A stretch of 64,000 nucleotides of DNA. It comes from Subtercola boreus (GTDB lineage Bacteria > Actinomycetota > Actinomycetes > Actinomycetales > Microbacteriaceae). This document shows positions 37,267 to 45,844 of the stretch, one piece after another. The DNA lies in contig NZ_VFOO01000001.1 in assembly GCF_006716115.1 (NCBI RefSeq), positions 868,001 through 932,000 on the forward strand. The letters run 5' to 3'. Every line of letters begins with the position of its first letter. The first letter of the stretch is position 1. Made by a program: the position numbers and the translations under genes. The notes beneath the pieces are model-generated. The model was not told where the DNA came from, made no database searches, and was given only the letters and a program-made list of their open reading frames with translations.

Positions 37267-38415
37267 GTGGCAGCAATCAACTTGGGTATGCCCAAAGTCG
37301 TCGAGACTCTGGCCCCCCGTCGCAAGTCCCGTCAGATCAAGGTCGGCAAGGTGCTCGTCGGTGGTGACGCCCCCGTCAGCGTGCAGTCGATGTGCACGAC
37401 GCCGACGACGAACATCAACGCGACCCTCCAGCAGATCGCCGAACTCACGGCCAGCGGGTGCGACATCGTGCGCGTCGCCGTGCCGAGCCGTGACGATGCA
37501 GAAGTTCTGCCGATCATCGCGAAGAAGAGCCAGATCCCTGTGATCGCGGACATCCACTTCCAGCCGGCGTACGTCTTCCAGGCGATCGATGCCGGGTGCG
37601 CCGCCGTGCGCGTGAACCCGGGCAACATCCGCAAGTTCGACGACCAGGTGGGCAAGATCGCCGCCGCCGCCAAGGCTGCAGACGTGAGCATCCGCATCGG
37701 CGTGAACGCCGGTTCGCTCGAGCCCAGCATCATGCAGAAGTACGGCAAGGCCACGGCTGAAGCCCTCGTCGAGAGTGCTGTCTGGGAGGCGAGCCTCTTC
37801 GAGGAGCACGACTTCCACGACTTCAAGATCTCCGTGAAGCACAACGACCCGATCGTCATGGTGAAGGCCTACCGGCTGCTCGCCGAGCGGGGCGACTGGC
37901 CCCTGCACCTCGGCGTGACCGAGGCCGGCCCCGAGTTCCAGGGCACGATCAAGTCGGCGACGGCCTTCGGGATCCTCCTGGGTGAGGGCATCGGCGACAC
38001 CATCCGCGTGTCCCTCTCGGCCCCGCCTGCGCAGGAGGTCAAGGTCGGGCTCCAGATCCTGCAGTCGCTGAACCTCCGGGAGCGCAAGCTCGAGATCGTC
38101 TCGTGCCCCTCCTGCGGCCGCGCCCAGGTCGACGTGTACAAGCTCGCGAACGACGTCACCGACGGACTCGAGGGGATGACCGTCCCCCTCCGCGTCGCTG
38201 TGATGGGGTGTGTCGTGAACGGCCCCGGCGAAGCTCGCGAGGCCGACCTCGGTGTCGCCTCTGGTAACGGCAAGGGCCAGATCTTCGTGCGTGGAGAGGT
38301 CATCAAGACCGTCCCCGAGTCCGAGATCGTGGCCACGCTCATCCAGGAGGCCAACCGCCTCGCCGCCGAGATGCCGGACGGCGAGACCGGTTCACCGCAG
38401 GTCGTCACGGTCTGA
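37267..38415 (+). CDS. ispG: (E)-4-hydroxy-3-methylbut-2-enyl-diphosphate synthase
   Basis: Penultimate step of the MEP pathway, a [4Fe-4S] enzyme. The TIM-barrel half has [20 protein letters not shown] and [19 protein letters not shown]; the cluster half has [11 protein letters not shown] and [18 protein letters not shown] with the three cysteines and glutamate ligand. 382 residues, standard bacterial short form. Usually next to the site-2 protease; here a two-component system and SHOCT gene intervene, and ispG has its own predicted promoter. The stop lies in a 16-nt tandem repeat. Confidence 0.97.
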   Translation: MAAINLGMPKVVETLAPRRKSRQIKVGKVLVGGDAPVSVQSMCTTPTTNINATLQQIAELTASGCDIVRVAVPSRDDAEVLPIIAKKSQIPVIADIHFQPAYVFQAIDAGCAAVRVNPGNIRKFDDQVGKIAAAAKAADVSIRIGVNAGSLEPSIMQKYGKATAEALVESAVWEASLFEEHDFHDFKISVKHNDPIVMVKAYRLLAERGDWPLHLGVTEAGPEFQGTIKSATAFGILLGEGIGDTIRVSLSAPPAQEVKVGLQILQSLNLRERKLEIVSCPSCGRAQVDVYKLANDVTDGLEGMTVPLRVAVMGCVVNGPGEAREADLGVASGNGKGQIFVRGEVIKTVPESEIVATLIQEANRLAAEMPDGETGSPQVVTV

Positions 38416-38451
38416 GCGGGTCGCGGTCTGAGCTCGTCACAGTCTGGTCCC
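38404..38451 (+). repeat. 16-nt tandem repeat x3 over the ispG stop codon
   Basis: Units 38404-38419, 38420-38435 and 38436-38451, each close to GTCACGGTCTGAGCGG. The first two contain TGA; the third has TGG. Period 16 puts later copies out of frame. It resembles the stop-codon repeat at 14711-14755. Confidence 0.82.
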
Positions 38452-39045
38452 CTGCTGCAGCCCGCCTTCGAGCTCCGGATCCCGTCTCCCGCCGACGCCG
38501 GGGCCTGGCACCGACTGTTCGACGACGCCGAGGTGATGCGCTTCATCGGTGACGGCCGCGTGCGGTCACCCGAGTGGTACCAGGAGTTCGCCGCACGGCA
38601 GCGCCTGCTCGCGGCCGACACGGGTCTCTGCCTCTTCGCGCTGGTGCGGGTGGATGACCGTGGGGACGGTGAGGCGAGGGCTGACACTCCGGCATCCGGT
38701 GCCGGTCACGCGGCGGCCGCGGGCCTCGGCACGGTCGCCGGCTTCGTCGGCATCCAACCGTGGACGCAGCCGTGGGGCCCCACGGGCCGCCCCGAGATCG
38801 GTTGGCGGCTCGGCGTGGAACACCAGGGCCTCGGCCTTGCGACAGCAGCAGCGCGGGAGTGTCTCGCGCGGGCGGCTGCCACGGGCATCCAGAACCCGGT
38901 TGCGATGATCGACGTGCGGAACATCGCTTCGATCGCGGTCGCGCGGAAGCTCGGCATGCAGTCCTTGGACGAGATCGATGCCCCGACCGGCGCGCGCGTC
39001 GCTGTCTACGGCTTCGGCGGACCGGATCGAACGGTGTCGGGCTGA
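38452..39045 (+). CDS. GNAT-family N-acetyltransferase, probably CTG start
   Basis: An acetyl-CoA-dependent acyltransferase of RimJ-like type: FELRIPSPADAGAWHRLFDD, VMRFIGDG, RPEIGWRLGVEHQGLGLATA (pyrophosphate-binding loop QGLGLATA) and NIASIAVARKLGM. The family-like N-terminus begins well before the first ordinary start (GTG 38533), which would delete the first strand and helix. In the open frame from 38416 there is no ATG, GTG or TTG before that, but two CTGs at 38452 and 38455, with CAGTCT 6 nt before the first. I place the start at CTG 38452; a start-damaged gene is the alternative. Substrate unknown. Confidence 0.75.
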   Translation: MLQPAFELRIPSPADAGAWHRLFDDAEVMRFIGDGRVRSPEWYQEFAARQRLLAADTGLCLFALVRVDDRGDGEARADTPASGAGHAAAAGLGTVAGFVGIQPWTQPWGPTGRPEIGWRLGVEHQGLGLATAAARECLARAAATGIQNPVAMIDVRNIASIAVARKLGMQSLDEIDAPTGARVAVYGFGGPDRTVSG

Positions 39046-39066
39046 TCCGAGAGCCTCTGGGGATCA

Positions 39067-39081
39067 ATTAGCTGCGCTAAT
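39067..39081. promoter_or_regulatory. Palindromic operator candidate for the MarR gene
   Basis: ATTAGC (39067-39072), TGC, GCTAAT (39076-39081): a perfect 6-bp inverted repeat. A further AGCTAAT half-site is at 39088-39094, overlapping the -10 box. The palindrome lies between where the -35 and -10 of this gene are expected, a typical autorepression site for MarR proteins. Confidence 0.6.
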
Positions 39082-39085
39082 GACC

Positions 39086-39091
39086 TAAGCT
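39086..39091 (+). promoter_or_regulatory. Predicted -10 box of the MarR gene (leaderless)
   Basis: TAAGCT with 6 nt (AATGAG) before ATG 39098. Confidence 0.55.
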
Positions 39092-39097
39092 AATGAG

Positions 39098-39553
39098 ATG
39101 CCAGCAACCATCTCAGCAGAAGTCGATCCCGGCGTCGCAGCCGACGATCTCGCGGCGCACCTGCGCCCCGCGCTCCTCCGCGTCTCGCGCCGGCTGCGCG
39201 CGGAGAAGGCCGACAACGAGCTGAGCGACTCGCAGTCCGCGATCCTCGGGTACCTGCTGCAACGGGGCCCCAGCACACCCGGCGCCCTCGCTGCGTTCGA
39301 GCGAGTCACGCCGCCCTCGATGAATCGCACCATCAATGCCGTCGTCAGTGCGGGCTACGTCGTGCGTACTCCGTCGGCTGACGACGGGCGGAAGGTGCTC
39401 GTCTCGCTCACCGATTCCGGCGCCGCACTTGTGGCCGAGACCCGCCGCCGGCGGAATGCCTGGCTGAACCTGCGGCTGGCCGAGCTGTCAGCGGATGACC
39501 GTGCCACGCTCCAGCGGGCGGCGACGGTGCTCCGGGAACTCGCCGACAGTTGA
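39098..39553 (+). CDS. MarR-family transcriptional regulator
   Basis: 151 residues with the MarR winged helix: LSDSQSAILGYLLQRG, STPGALAAFERVTPPSMNRT (recognition helix) and the wing SADDGRKVLVSLTDSG. Dimer helices flank both sides. Such proteins usually repress their own gene and a neighbouring exporter until a ligand is bound. The stop overlaps the TTG start of the MFS gene, and a palindrome sits in its promoter. Confidence 0.94.
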   Translation: MPATISAEVDPGVAADDLAAHLRPALLRVSRRLRAEKADNELSDSQSAILGYLLQRGPSTPGALAAFERVTPPSMNRTINAVVSAGYVVRTPSADDGRKVLVSLTDSGAALVAETRRRRNAWLNLRLAELSADDRATLQRAATVLRELADS

Positions 39554-40911
39554 GCGCGATGTTCCGGTCGCTCAGCGACTACAACTACCGGGTCTGGTTC
39601 GGCGGGGCGATCGTCTCGAATGTCGGCACGTGGATGCAGCGCACCGCCCAGGACTGGATCGTGCTCACCCAGCTGACCCGCAACGACGCCGTCGCGGTCG
39701 GAGTGGTGATGGCGCTCCAACTCGGGCCACAACTGCTGCTCGTTCCGTGGACGGGGCTCGTTGCCGACCGCGTCGACCGCCGCAAGCTCCTCATGGTGAC
39801 GCAGGGGGTGATGGGTATCCTCGGGCTGGCGCTCGGACTGATCGTGCTCTCGGGCAGAGCGCAACTCTGGCAGGTGTACATCTTCGCGCTGCTGCTCGGC
39901 ATCACCAGTGCCTTCGATGCGCCTGCCCGGCAGTCGTTCGTGTCGAACCTGGTGTCCGACTCGAACCTCTCGAACGCCGTCGCGTTGAACTCGGCGTCCT
40001 TCAATGCGGCACGGATGATCGGACCTGCCCTGGCGGGCGTGCTGATCGCTGTCGTCGGATCCGGCTGGGTGTTCCTGATCAACGCAATCAGTTTCGGTGC
40101 CGTCCTCTTCTCGCTCACACGCATGCGCCAGGAGAACCTGCGCGTTCCCAAGCGTTCGAAGGGCGGGCCGGGCCAGCTGCTCGACGGCTTCCGGTACGTG
40201 TCGAAACGTCCGGACATCGTCATCGTGCTCGTCGTGATCGCGATCATCGGAACCTTCGGTCTGAACTTCCAGATCTTCACGTCGACGATGACCACGGGAA
40301 CGTTCCATCTGGATTCGACGGCGTTCGGGTTGCTGTCGTCTGTGCTGGCCGTCGGGTCGGTCGCGGGTGCCCTGCTCTCGGCGAGGCGCGAGAGACCGCG
40401 GCTCCGGCTCGTCTTCGCCTCGTCGGCGCTCTTCGGGCTGAGCTGTCTGCTGGCCGCCTTCTCGCCGACCTACCTGACCTTCGCGCTCTGCCTCGTTCTG
40501 CTCGGGTTCGCCGCGCAGACGCTGATGACGACAGCGAACGGTGCCGTGCAGATGACGACGGCACCCGAGTTCCGGGGCCGCGTGATGGCGCTCTACATGG
40601 CCATCTTCATGGGCGGCACCCCCATCGGAGCCCCGATCGTCGGTCTCGTCGCCAACACCCTGGGCCCGCGCTGGGCGATCGGTGTCGCGGCCGTGGCGGG
40701 ATTCGCGGCGGCGCTGATCGGCCTGCTCTGGATGATTCGGCACCAGCATCTGCGTCTCAACGTGCAGGTGCACGGCTCGCCTCATTTCATCGTGACGCAC
40801 GACGGCGACACGCGTTCGCTGGATGTGCTCGAGACGCCGCGGCCCGCCTCGGCTGAACGCGAGAAGCTCGTCGACGATGTGCTGGAGGACGAGGTCACCG
40901 AAAAGCGGTGA
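39550..40911 (+). CDS. MFS exporter (MFS_3/EntS-like)
   Basis: 453 residues, about 12 helices. RNYR-like start (SDYNYRVWFGGAIVSNVGTW) with MQRTAQDWIVL, VADRVDRRKLL and FDAPARQSFVSNLV are typical of the MFS_3 group that includes the enterobactin exporter EntS. A hydrophilic C-terminal tail of about 50 residues follows the last helix. TTG 39550 overlaps the MarR stop and is supported by coupling; ATG 39559 is an alternative three codons later. Expected to be induced through the MarR protein; substrate unknown. Confidence 0.9.
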   Translation: MSAMFRSLSDYNYRVWFGGAIVSNVGTWMQRTAQDWIVLTQLTRNDAVAVGVVMALQLGPQLLLVPWTGLVADRVDRRKLLMVTQGVMGILGLALGLIVLSGRAQLWQVYIFALLLGITSAFDAPARQSFVSNLVSDSNLSNAVALNSASFNAARMIGPALAGVLIAVVGSGWVFLINAISFGAVLFSLTRMRQENLRVPKRSKGGPGQLLDGFRYVSKRPDIVIVLVVIAIIGTFGLNFQIFTSTMTTGTFHLDSTAFGLLSSVLAVGSVAGALLSARRERPRLRLVFASSALFGLSCLLAAFSPTYLTFALCLVLLGFAAQTLMTTANGAVQMTTAPEFRGRVMALYMAIFMGGTPIGAPIVGLVANTLGPRWAIGVAAVAGFAAALIGLLWMIRHQHLRLNVQVHGSPHFIVTHDGDTRSLDVLETPRPASAEREKLVDDVLEDEVTEKR

Positions 40912-40960
40912 AACACCGGGTGACGATTACTCATAGATGAGCATTTCTTGATATTGTGCT

Positions 40961-40980
40961 GTTCGGAGCGAAATCCGAAC
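40961..40980 (+). other. Leader hairpin before the membrane protease gene
   Basis: GTTCGGA (40961-40967) pairs with TCCGAAC (40974-40980) around a GCGAAA loop. A TATTGT box at 40952-40957 would start transcription near the hairpin, putting it at the 5' end of the mRNA, where it may protect the transcript. Confidence 0.4.
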
Positions 40981-40996
40981 GAGAGGCCGATGCAGA

Positions 40997-42868
40997 GTGA
41001 ATGCACAGAACCGTCCCACCCACGAACGTCTGAAGCAGGGCGGGCTGGGTGCGCTGCTGGTCTGCGGCGCCCTCGTCGCCGGTGTTGCGCTGACGGCTGC
41101 TGCGCTGCCGGGTGCCCCTGCATCCGCGACGAAGGGGCTTTCCCGTTCGTCCGTCGCGATGGCCGAACCCGTCGACGACCTGTCGCAGGAGCACCTGGCG
41201 GCGATCGGTGAGGCCGGCACGGTCTACCTGAGCGGCACGTGGTCGGGCTTCGTGAACTTCCCGTTGCCCGACGGCACGACGGCCTGGTCGGACCAGATCG
41301 ACGCGTCGTTCAGCTGCAGCGGATTCGTGGCGAGCTCCGACGGCTACATCGTCACCGCGGGGCACTGCGCCGACGTCGCCGAGGGCAAGACGGCCCTGGT
41401 CGACCAGTTCCTCTCCGACGAGGTCGCGAACGGTGACATCACCGAGGCCGATGCGCAGGGCTACATCGCAGCCGGCGCAGAGGGCGCCTGGCCTGTGGAG
41501 GGCCAGAAGACCGGGGAGGCGCCCGTGCTGGCCATGAAGGTCTATCCGGCCATCTCGATCTCCGCCGACAACGCCTCAGGGTTCACGGCTGTCCTCCAGG
41601 ACGACCGCCCGCTCAGTCAGGGCGACGTCGCCCTGTTCAAGATCGACGCGCCCGCGCCCCTCCCCGTGCTCCTCGTCTCGGGTGAACAGCCGGCCACCGG
41701 CCAGAAGGTCGACGCGATCGGTTATCCGGGCAATGTGACAGACCTGGTGAGCGGCAATCCGCAGCCCACTTTTGCCCAGGGCCAGGTCAGCGGCCGGCAG
41801 CAGACCGACGGCGGCCCGTTCACCCAGATCGGGGTCACCATGAGCCCCGGCATGAGCGGGGGCCCCGTGATCAACGGCACGGGCGACGTCGTCGGCGCCA
41901 TCAGCTTCGGCCCCTCGGGCGACACCCAGCAGCTGAACTTCGCGGCTGCACCCGAGACGATCTCGGCCCTCCTCGCCCGCAACGGCGTCAAGAACACCCT
42001 CAGCGATGCCGACACCTTCTTCCGCGCGGGCCTCTCGGAATACTTCGACGGCAGGTTCCACGCTGCTGCCGAAGACCTCGCCAAGGTCGTCGCCGCGAAC
42101 CCGCAGAACGCGATCGCCCAGCAGTACCAGGCGAAAGCCACGGAGGCCTTCCCCCGCGAGAACACCACCGGCTGGATCCTCTGGGCCGGCATCGGGGGAG
42201 GCGTCTTCCTCCTGCTCGTGATCGGGCTGGTCGTCCTCCTCGTCCTCCGCGGGGGGCGCAAGCGTCGTGCGACAGCAGCGGCCAGCGCTGGCGCGCCATT
42301 CTCGACGCTGCCCGCCGCCGCAGGAACGCCCGCACCGCTGGCTCCGTCCGCGGCAATGCCCGCCCCGGTGACGGCACTCTCGGAGCCCGCCGCCCCCGTC
42401 TCGGCCGCGTCCTCAGCGGCCCCGCCTGCTCCGGTGCCAGCACAGGCCCCACCGGCCGCGCCGTCAGCTTCCGCATACCTGCCAGCCGCGGCGTCCGTCC
42501 CAGTCGCGGCGTCCGCCCCAGCCGCAGCAGCCGTGCCCCCGGCCTCGCCACCCACCCCGGCCTCGCCACCCGTCCCGGCCGAGTCGCTCTCCACCGCCGG
42601 GCCGCACCCGGCGGCTGCGCCGCTCACCCACGAGCCGCACCCGGCGGCCGCGCCGCTCGGCACCGAGCCGCACCCGGCGCCCGCGCCGCCCGCCACCGAT
42701 GAGCCGCACGCGGCGGACGCACCACTCGCCGCCGCCGAAGGGCCCGCCGCCGCGAACACGCACTGCGGTGCGTGCGGACGAGTGGTCTCGGAGGGGCAAC
42801 GGTTCTGCACCGCCTGTGGGCACCCCCTGTCCGCGGCAGCCGCCATCAGCCCCGACGCGGCGTCGTAG
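40997..42868 (+). CDS. Membrane-anchored trypsin-like serine protease with C-terminal zinc ribbon
   Basis: 623 residues. A signal or anchor helix (15-38) precedes a trypsin-like domain with the triad His123 (VTAGHCAD), Asp210 (QGDVALFKI) and Ser287 (GMSGGPVI). A short TPR-like helical pair (about 335-383) follows, then a membrane helix (392-418) and basic RKRR stop-transfer. The remaining about 200 residues are Ala/Pro-rich with EPHPAAAPL-type repeats and end in a zinc ribbon with Cys590, Cys593, Cys604 and Cys607. The predicted topology has the protease outside and the ribbon inside, an unusual combination. GTG 40997 start. No close partner gene. Confidence 0.88.
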   Translation: MNAQNRPTHERLKQGGLGALLVCGALVAGVALTAAALPGAPASATKGLSRSSVAMAEPVDDLSQEHLAAIGEAGTVYLSGTWSGFVNFPLPDGTTAWSDQIDASFSCSGFVASSDGYIVTAGHCADVAEGKTALVDQFLSDEVANGDITEADAQGYIAAGAEGAWPVEGQKTGEAPVLAMKVYPAISISADNASGFTAVLQDDRPLSQGDVALFKIDAPAPLPVLLVSGEQPATGQKVDAIGYPGNVTDLVSGNPQPTFAQGQVSGRQQTDGGPFTQIGVTMSPGMSGGPVINGTGDVVGAISFGPSGDTQQLNFAAAPETISALLARNGVKNTLSDADTFFRAGLSEYFDGRFHAAAEDLAKVVAANPQNAIAQQYQAKATEAFPRENTTGWILWAGIGGGVFLLLVIGLVVLLVLRGGRKRRATAAASAGAPFSTLPAAAGTPAPLAPSAAMPAPVTALSEPAAPVSAASSAAPPAPVPAQAPPAAPSASAYLPAAASVPVAASAPAAAAVPPASPPTPASPPVPAESLSTAGPHPAAAPLTHEPHPAAAPLGTEPHPAPAPPATDEPHAADAPLAAAEGPAAANTHCGACGRVVSEGQRFCTACGHPLSAAAAISPDAAS

Positions 42869-42878
42869 CGCGCCGCAA

Positions 42879-42884
42879 TAGACT
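42879..42884 (+). promoter_or_regulatory. Predicted -10 box of proS (leaderless)
   Basis: TAGACT with 6 nt (GTTCCG) before GTG 42891. Confidence 0.55.
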
Positions 42885-42890
42885 GTTCCG

Positions 42891-44654
42891 GTGCCTACAC
42901 GCCTCACCAATTACTTTCTGAAGACCCTCCGCGAAGACCCCTCCGATGCGGAGGTGACCAGCCACCGCCTCCTGGTGCGGGCCGGGTACATCCGTCGCCA
43001 GGCACCGGGGATCTTCGCGTGGCTCCCGCTCGGTCTCCGCGTGAAGGCGAAGATCGAGAAGGTCGTCCGTGAGGAGATGTCGAACGCCGGCGCCCACGAG
43101 GTGCACTTCCCGGCCCTGCTGCCGAAGGAGCCCTACGAGGCCACCGGCCGTTACGTCGACTACGGCGACGGTATGTTCCGCCTCGAAGACCGCCGCGGTG
43201 TGGGCTACGTGCTGGCGCCCACCCATGAGGAGGTCTTCACCCTCCTGGTGAAAGACCTGTACAGCAGCTACAAAGACCTCCCCCTCTCGATCTACCAGAT
43301 CCAGGACAAGTACCGCGACGAGGCCCGCCCGCGTGCGGGGCTCCTCCGCGGTCGTGAGTTCACCATGAAGGACGCGTACTCGTTCGACTACACCGATGCG
43401 GGTCTGGATGTCTCGTACCAGGCCCAGCGCGACGCCTACGAGCGCATCTTCACCCGGCTCGGCCTCGAATACGTGATCGTCAAGGCCGACGCCGGCGCGA
43501 TGGGCGGCTCGAAGAGCGAGGAGTTCCTGCACCCGACTCCCGTGGGTGAAGACACCTTCGTGCGCTCCGCGGGAGGCTACGCCGCCAACGTCGAAGCCTT
43601 CACCACGCTGGTGCCGGGCGCCCTCCCGGTCGATGGCCTGCCCGCACCGACGGTGTTCGACTCACCGAATACCCCGACCATCCAGAGTCTGGTCGCACTG
43701 GCGAACGCCGAGCAGCCCCGTGCCGACGGCCGCGAGTGGACCGCCGCAGACACCCTGAAGAACGTCGTTCTGGCCGTCACGCAGCTCGACGGCAGCCGCG
43801 AGATCGTCGTGGTCGGCATTCCCGGCGACCGCGACGCGGACCTGAAGCGGGCCGAGGTCGCGTTCCAGCCCGCGGAGGTCGAAGCCGCGAACGAAGACGA
43901 CTTCGCGAAACACCCCGGCCTGGTGAAGGGCTACATCGGTCCGTGGGCCGCGGCCGGCACGGCCGTGCTCGGCGAGACGTCGAGCACGAGCATCCGGTAC
44001 CTGCTCGACCCCCGTGTCGTCACGGGCACGCAGTGGATCACCGGCGCGAACGAACACGAGAAGCACGTCTTCGGTCTTGTGGCGGGTCGCGACTTCGTGG
44101 GCGACGGCTTCGTCGAGGTCGCCGATGTACGGGATGGCGACCCCGCCCCCGACGGCTCGGGCCCCATCGAGACCGCGCGCGGCATGGAGATCGGGCATGT
44201 CTTCCAGCTCGGCCGGAAGTACGCCGAAGCGCTCGGCCTCAAGGTGCTCGATGAGAACGGCAAGCTCGTCACCGTGACCATGGGCTCGTACGGTATCGGT
44301 GTGACGCGGATCCTGGCGATCATCGCCGAGCTGAACAACGACGACAAGGGCCTCATCTGGCCGCCCGCGGTCGCGCCCTTCGACGTCTACGTCGTCGCCA
44401 CCGGGCGCGACGCGGCCGTCTACGAGGCCGCCGAGGGCATCGTCGCCGAGATCGAGGCGTCGGGCCGCGAGGTGCTGTTCGACGATCGGCCCAAGGTCTC
44501 GCCGGGCGTGAAGTTCGGCGATGCGGAGCTGATCGGCGTACCGAAGATCGTCATCGTCGGTCGCGGCGTCGTCGATGGAACGGTCGAAGTGTGGAACCGG
44601 GCCACCGGCGAACGCACTGAGGTCGCTCTCGGCGAGGTCGTCGCGGCACTCTGA
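42891..44654 (+). CDS. proS: Prolyl-tRNA synthetase
   Basis: Class II synthetase, bacterial type with the editing insertion. Motif 1 region [19 protein letters not shown], motif 2 [20 protein letters not shown], editing (INS) domain about residues 225-405, motif 3 [12 protein letters not shown], and C-terminal anticodon-binding domain ([13 protein letters not shown]). 587 residues, complete. In related genomes proS is near ispG and nusA; here the MarR, exporter and protease genes precede it and the ole cluster follows. Confidence 0.97.
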   Translation: MPTRLTNYFLKTLREDPSDAEVTSHRLLVRAGYIRRQAPGIFAWLPLGLRVKAKIEKVVREEMSNAGAHEVHFPALLPKEPYEATGRYVDYGDGMFRLEDRRGVGYVLAPTHEEVFTLLVKDLYSSYKDLPLSIYQIQDKYRDEARPRAGLLRGREFTMKDAYSFDYTDAGLDVSYQAQRDAYERIFTRLGLEYVIVKADAGAMGGSKSEEFLHPTPVGEDTFVRSAGGYAANVEAFTTLVPGALPVDGLPAPTVFDSPNTPTIQSLVALANAEQPRADGREWTAADTLKNVVLAVTQLDGSREIVVVGIPGDRDADLKRAEVAFQPAEVEAANEDDFAKHPGLVKGYIGPWAAAGTAVLGETSSTSIRYLLDPRVVTGTQWITGANEHEKHVFGLVAGRDFVGDGFVEVADVRDGDPAPDGSGPIETARGMEIGHVFQLGRKYAEALGLKVLDENGKLVTVTMGSYGIGVTRILAIIAELNNDDKGLIWPPAVAPFDVYVVATGRDAAVYEAAEGIVAEIEASGREVLFDDRPKVSPGVKFGDAELIGVPKIVIVGRGVVDGTVEVWNRATGERTEVALGEVVAAL

Positions 44655-44746
44655 GCCGACCGCGGCCAAGCCCCCCCGCCCTAGCACTGAACGGCCGCCG
44701 AAACGAGGCGGTGCGGCAGGTGGGCGAACTCACACCAAGCTCAAAT

Positions 44747-44752
44747 TAGACT
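44747..44752 (+). promoter_or_regulatory. Predicted -10 box of the ole operon
   Basis: TAGACT with 6 nt before ATG 44759, so the transcript would begin at that ATG, 60 nt before the Shine-Dalgarno-linked TTG at 44819. Both codons are in the oleA frame. Confidence 0.5.
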
Positions 44753-44818
44753 TGACCGATGCGCAGTCATGGATTGGCTGCATTCGGGCGTAACTGCATC
44801 AGGCGTAGAAGGACTCCA

Positions 44819-45844
44819 TTGACTAACTCCAATGCCACTTTCCGGCATCAGAACTCGGCGCTGCTCGCGGTGAAAGCGCGCCTCGCTCCGCTCGTGGTGA
44901 CGTCAGAGGAGATCGACGTGCGGCTCGCCGACGCTCTGACCCGCCTGCGCCTCCCCACCGGTCTCCTGCAGCGCGTCGCCGGCGTGATCTCCCGCCGCAA
45001 CTGGGACGACAACGGCACCTTCGACGAGGCAGCGGCCGGTGCGGCAGGCGATGCGCTCAAGGAGGCGAACGTCGACCCGAAAGACGTCGGGCTGCTGATC
45101 AACACGTCGGTCACCCGCAAGCACCTCGAACCGAGTGTGGCGGTGGGCATCCACCACGCCCTCGGGCTGCCCTCCTCGGCCATGAACTTCGACATCACGA
45201 ACGCCTGCCTCGGTTTCGTCAACGGAATGACGCTCGCCTCGCAGATGATCGACTCGGGCCAGATCAAGTACGCCGTGATCGTCGACGGCGAGGATTCGAA
45301 CGAGATCCAGGCCAACACGATCCACCGTCTCTCGCAGCCCGGCATCTCCCGCAAGGACTTCGTGAACGAGTTCGCCTCGCTCACCCTCGGTTCGGGTGCC
45401 GCCGCCGCAGTGCTCGGCCCAGCCGACCAGCACCCGGAGGGCCACCGCATCATGGGCGGCATCTCGCGGGCCGGAACCGAGCACCACCTGCTCTGCGTCG
45501 GCGACAAAGACGGCATGTTCACGCACACCAAGGAGTTGCTCGCGGGCGGCATGGCGCTGGTCGTCGAGGCGTGGAAAGAGGCGAAGGGCTCCTGGGACTG
45601 GCAGAAGATGGACCGCTACATCCTGCACCAGGTCAGTGATGTGCACACCGATTCGATCGTCAAGGCGGCGAAACTCGACCGCAAGAAGATTCCGCTCACC
45701 TACCCGCAGCTCGGCAACGTCGGCCCCGCGTCCCTGCCGATGACGCTTGCGCTCGAGGCCTCGAAGCTCGTCAAGGGCAACCGCGTGCTCTGCATGGGGG
45801 TCGGTTCGGGCATCAACACCGCCATGACCGAGATCGTCTGGTAG
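44819..45844 (+). CDS. oleA: OleA-type thiolase (acyl-CoA head-to-head condensing enzyme)
   Basis: Joins two fatty acyl-CoAs by a non-decarboxylating Claisen condensation to a beta-keto acid, first step of long-chain alkene synthesis. FabH-like fold with Cys130 (FDITNACLGFVNG), His270 (YILHQVSD) and Asn300 (LGNVGPASL). Glu104 in KHLEPSVAV is 26 residues before the cysteine, the same spacing as the OleA-specific Glu117/Cys143 pair in Xanthomonas, which separates OleA from FabH. NATFRHQNSALLAV is the typical OleA N-terminus. TTG 44819 has GAAGGA 5 nt upstream (341 residues); a leaderless ATG at 44759 would add 20 residues. It overlaps the oleBC start by one base. Confidence 0.9.
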   Translation: MTNSNATFRHQNSALLAVKARLAPLVVTSEEIDVRLADALTRLRLPTGLLQRVAGVISRRNWDDNGTFDEAAAGAAGDALKEANVDPKDVGLLINTSVTRKHLEPSVAVGIHHALGLPSSAMNFDITNACLGFVNGMTLASQMIDSGQIKYAVIVDGEDSNEIQANTIHRLSQPGISRKDFVNEFASLTLGSGAAAAVLGPADQHPEGHRIMGGISRAGTEHHLLCVGDKDGMFTHTKELLAGGMALVVEAWKEAKGSWDWQKMDRYILHQVSDVHTDSIVKAAKLDRKKIPLTYPQLGNVGPASLPMTLALEASKLVKGNRVLCMGVGSGINTAMTEIVW

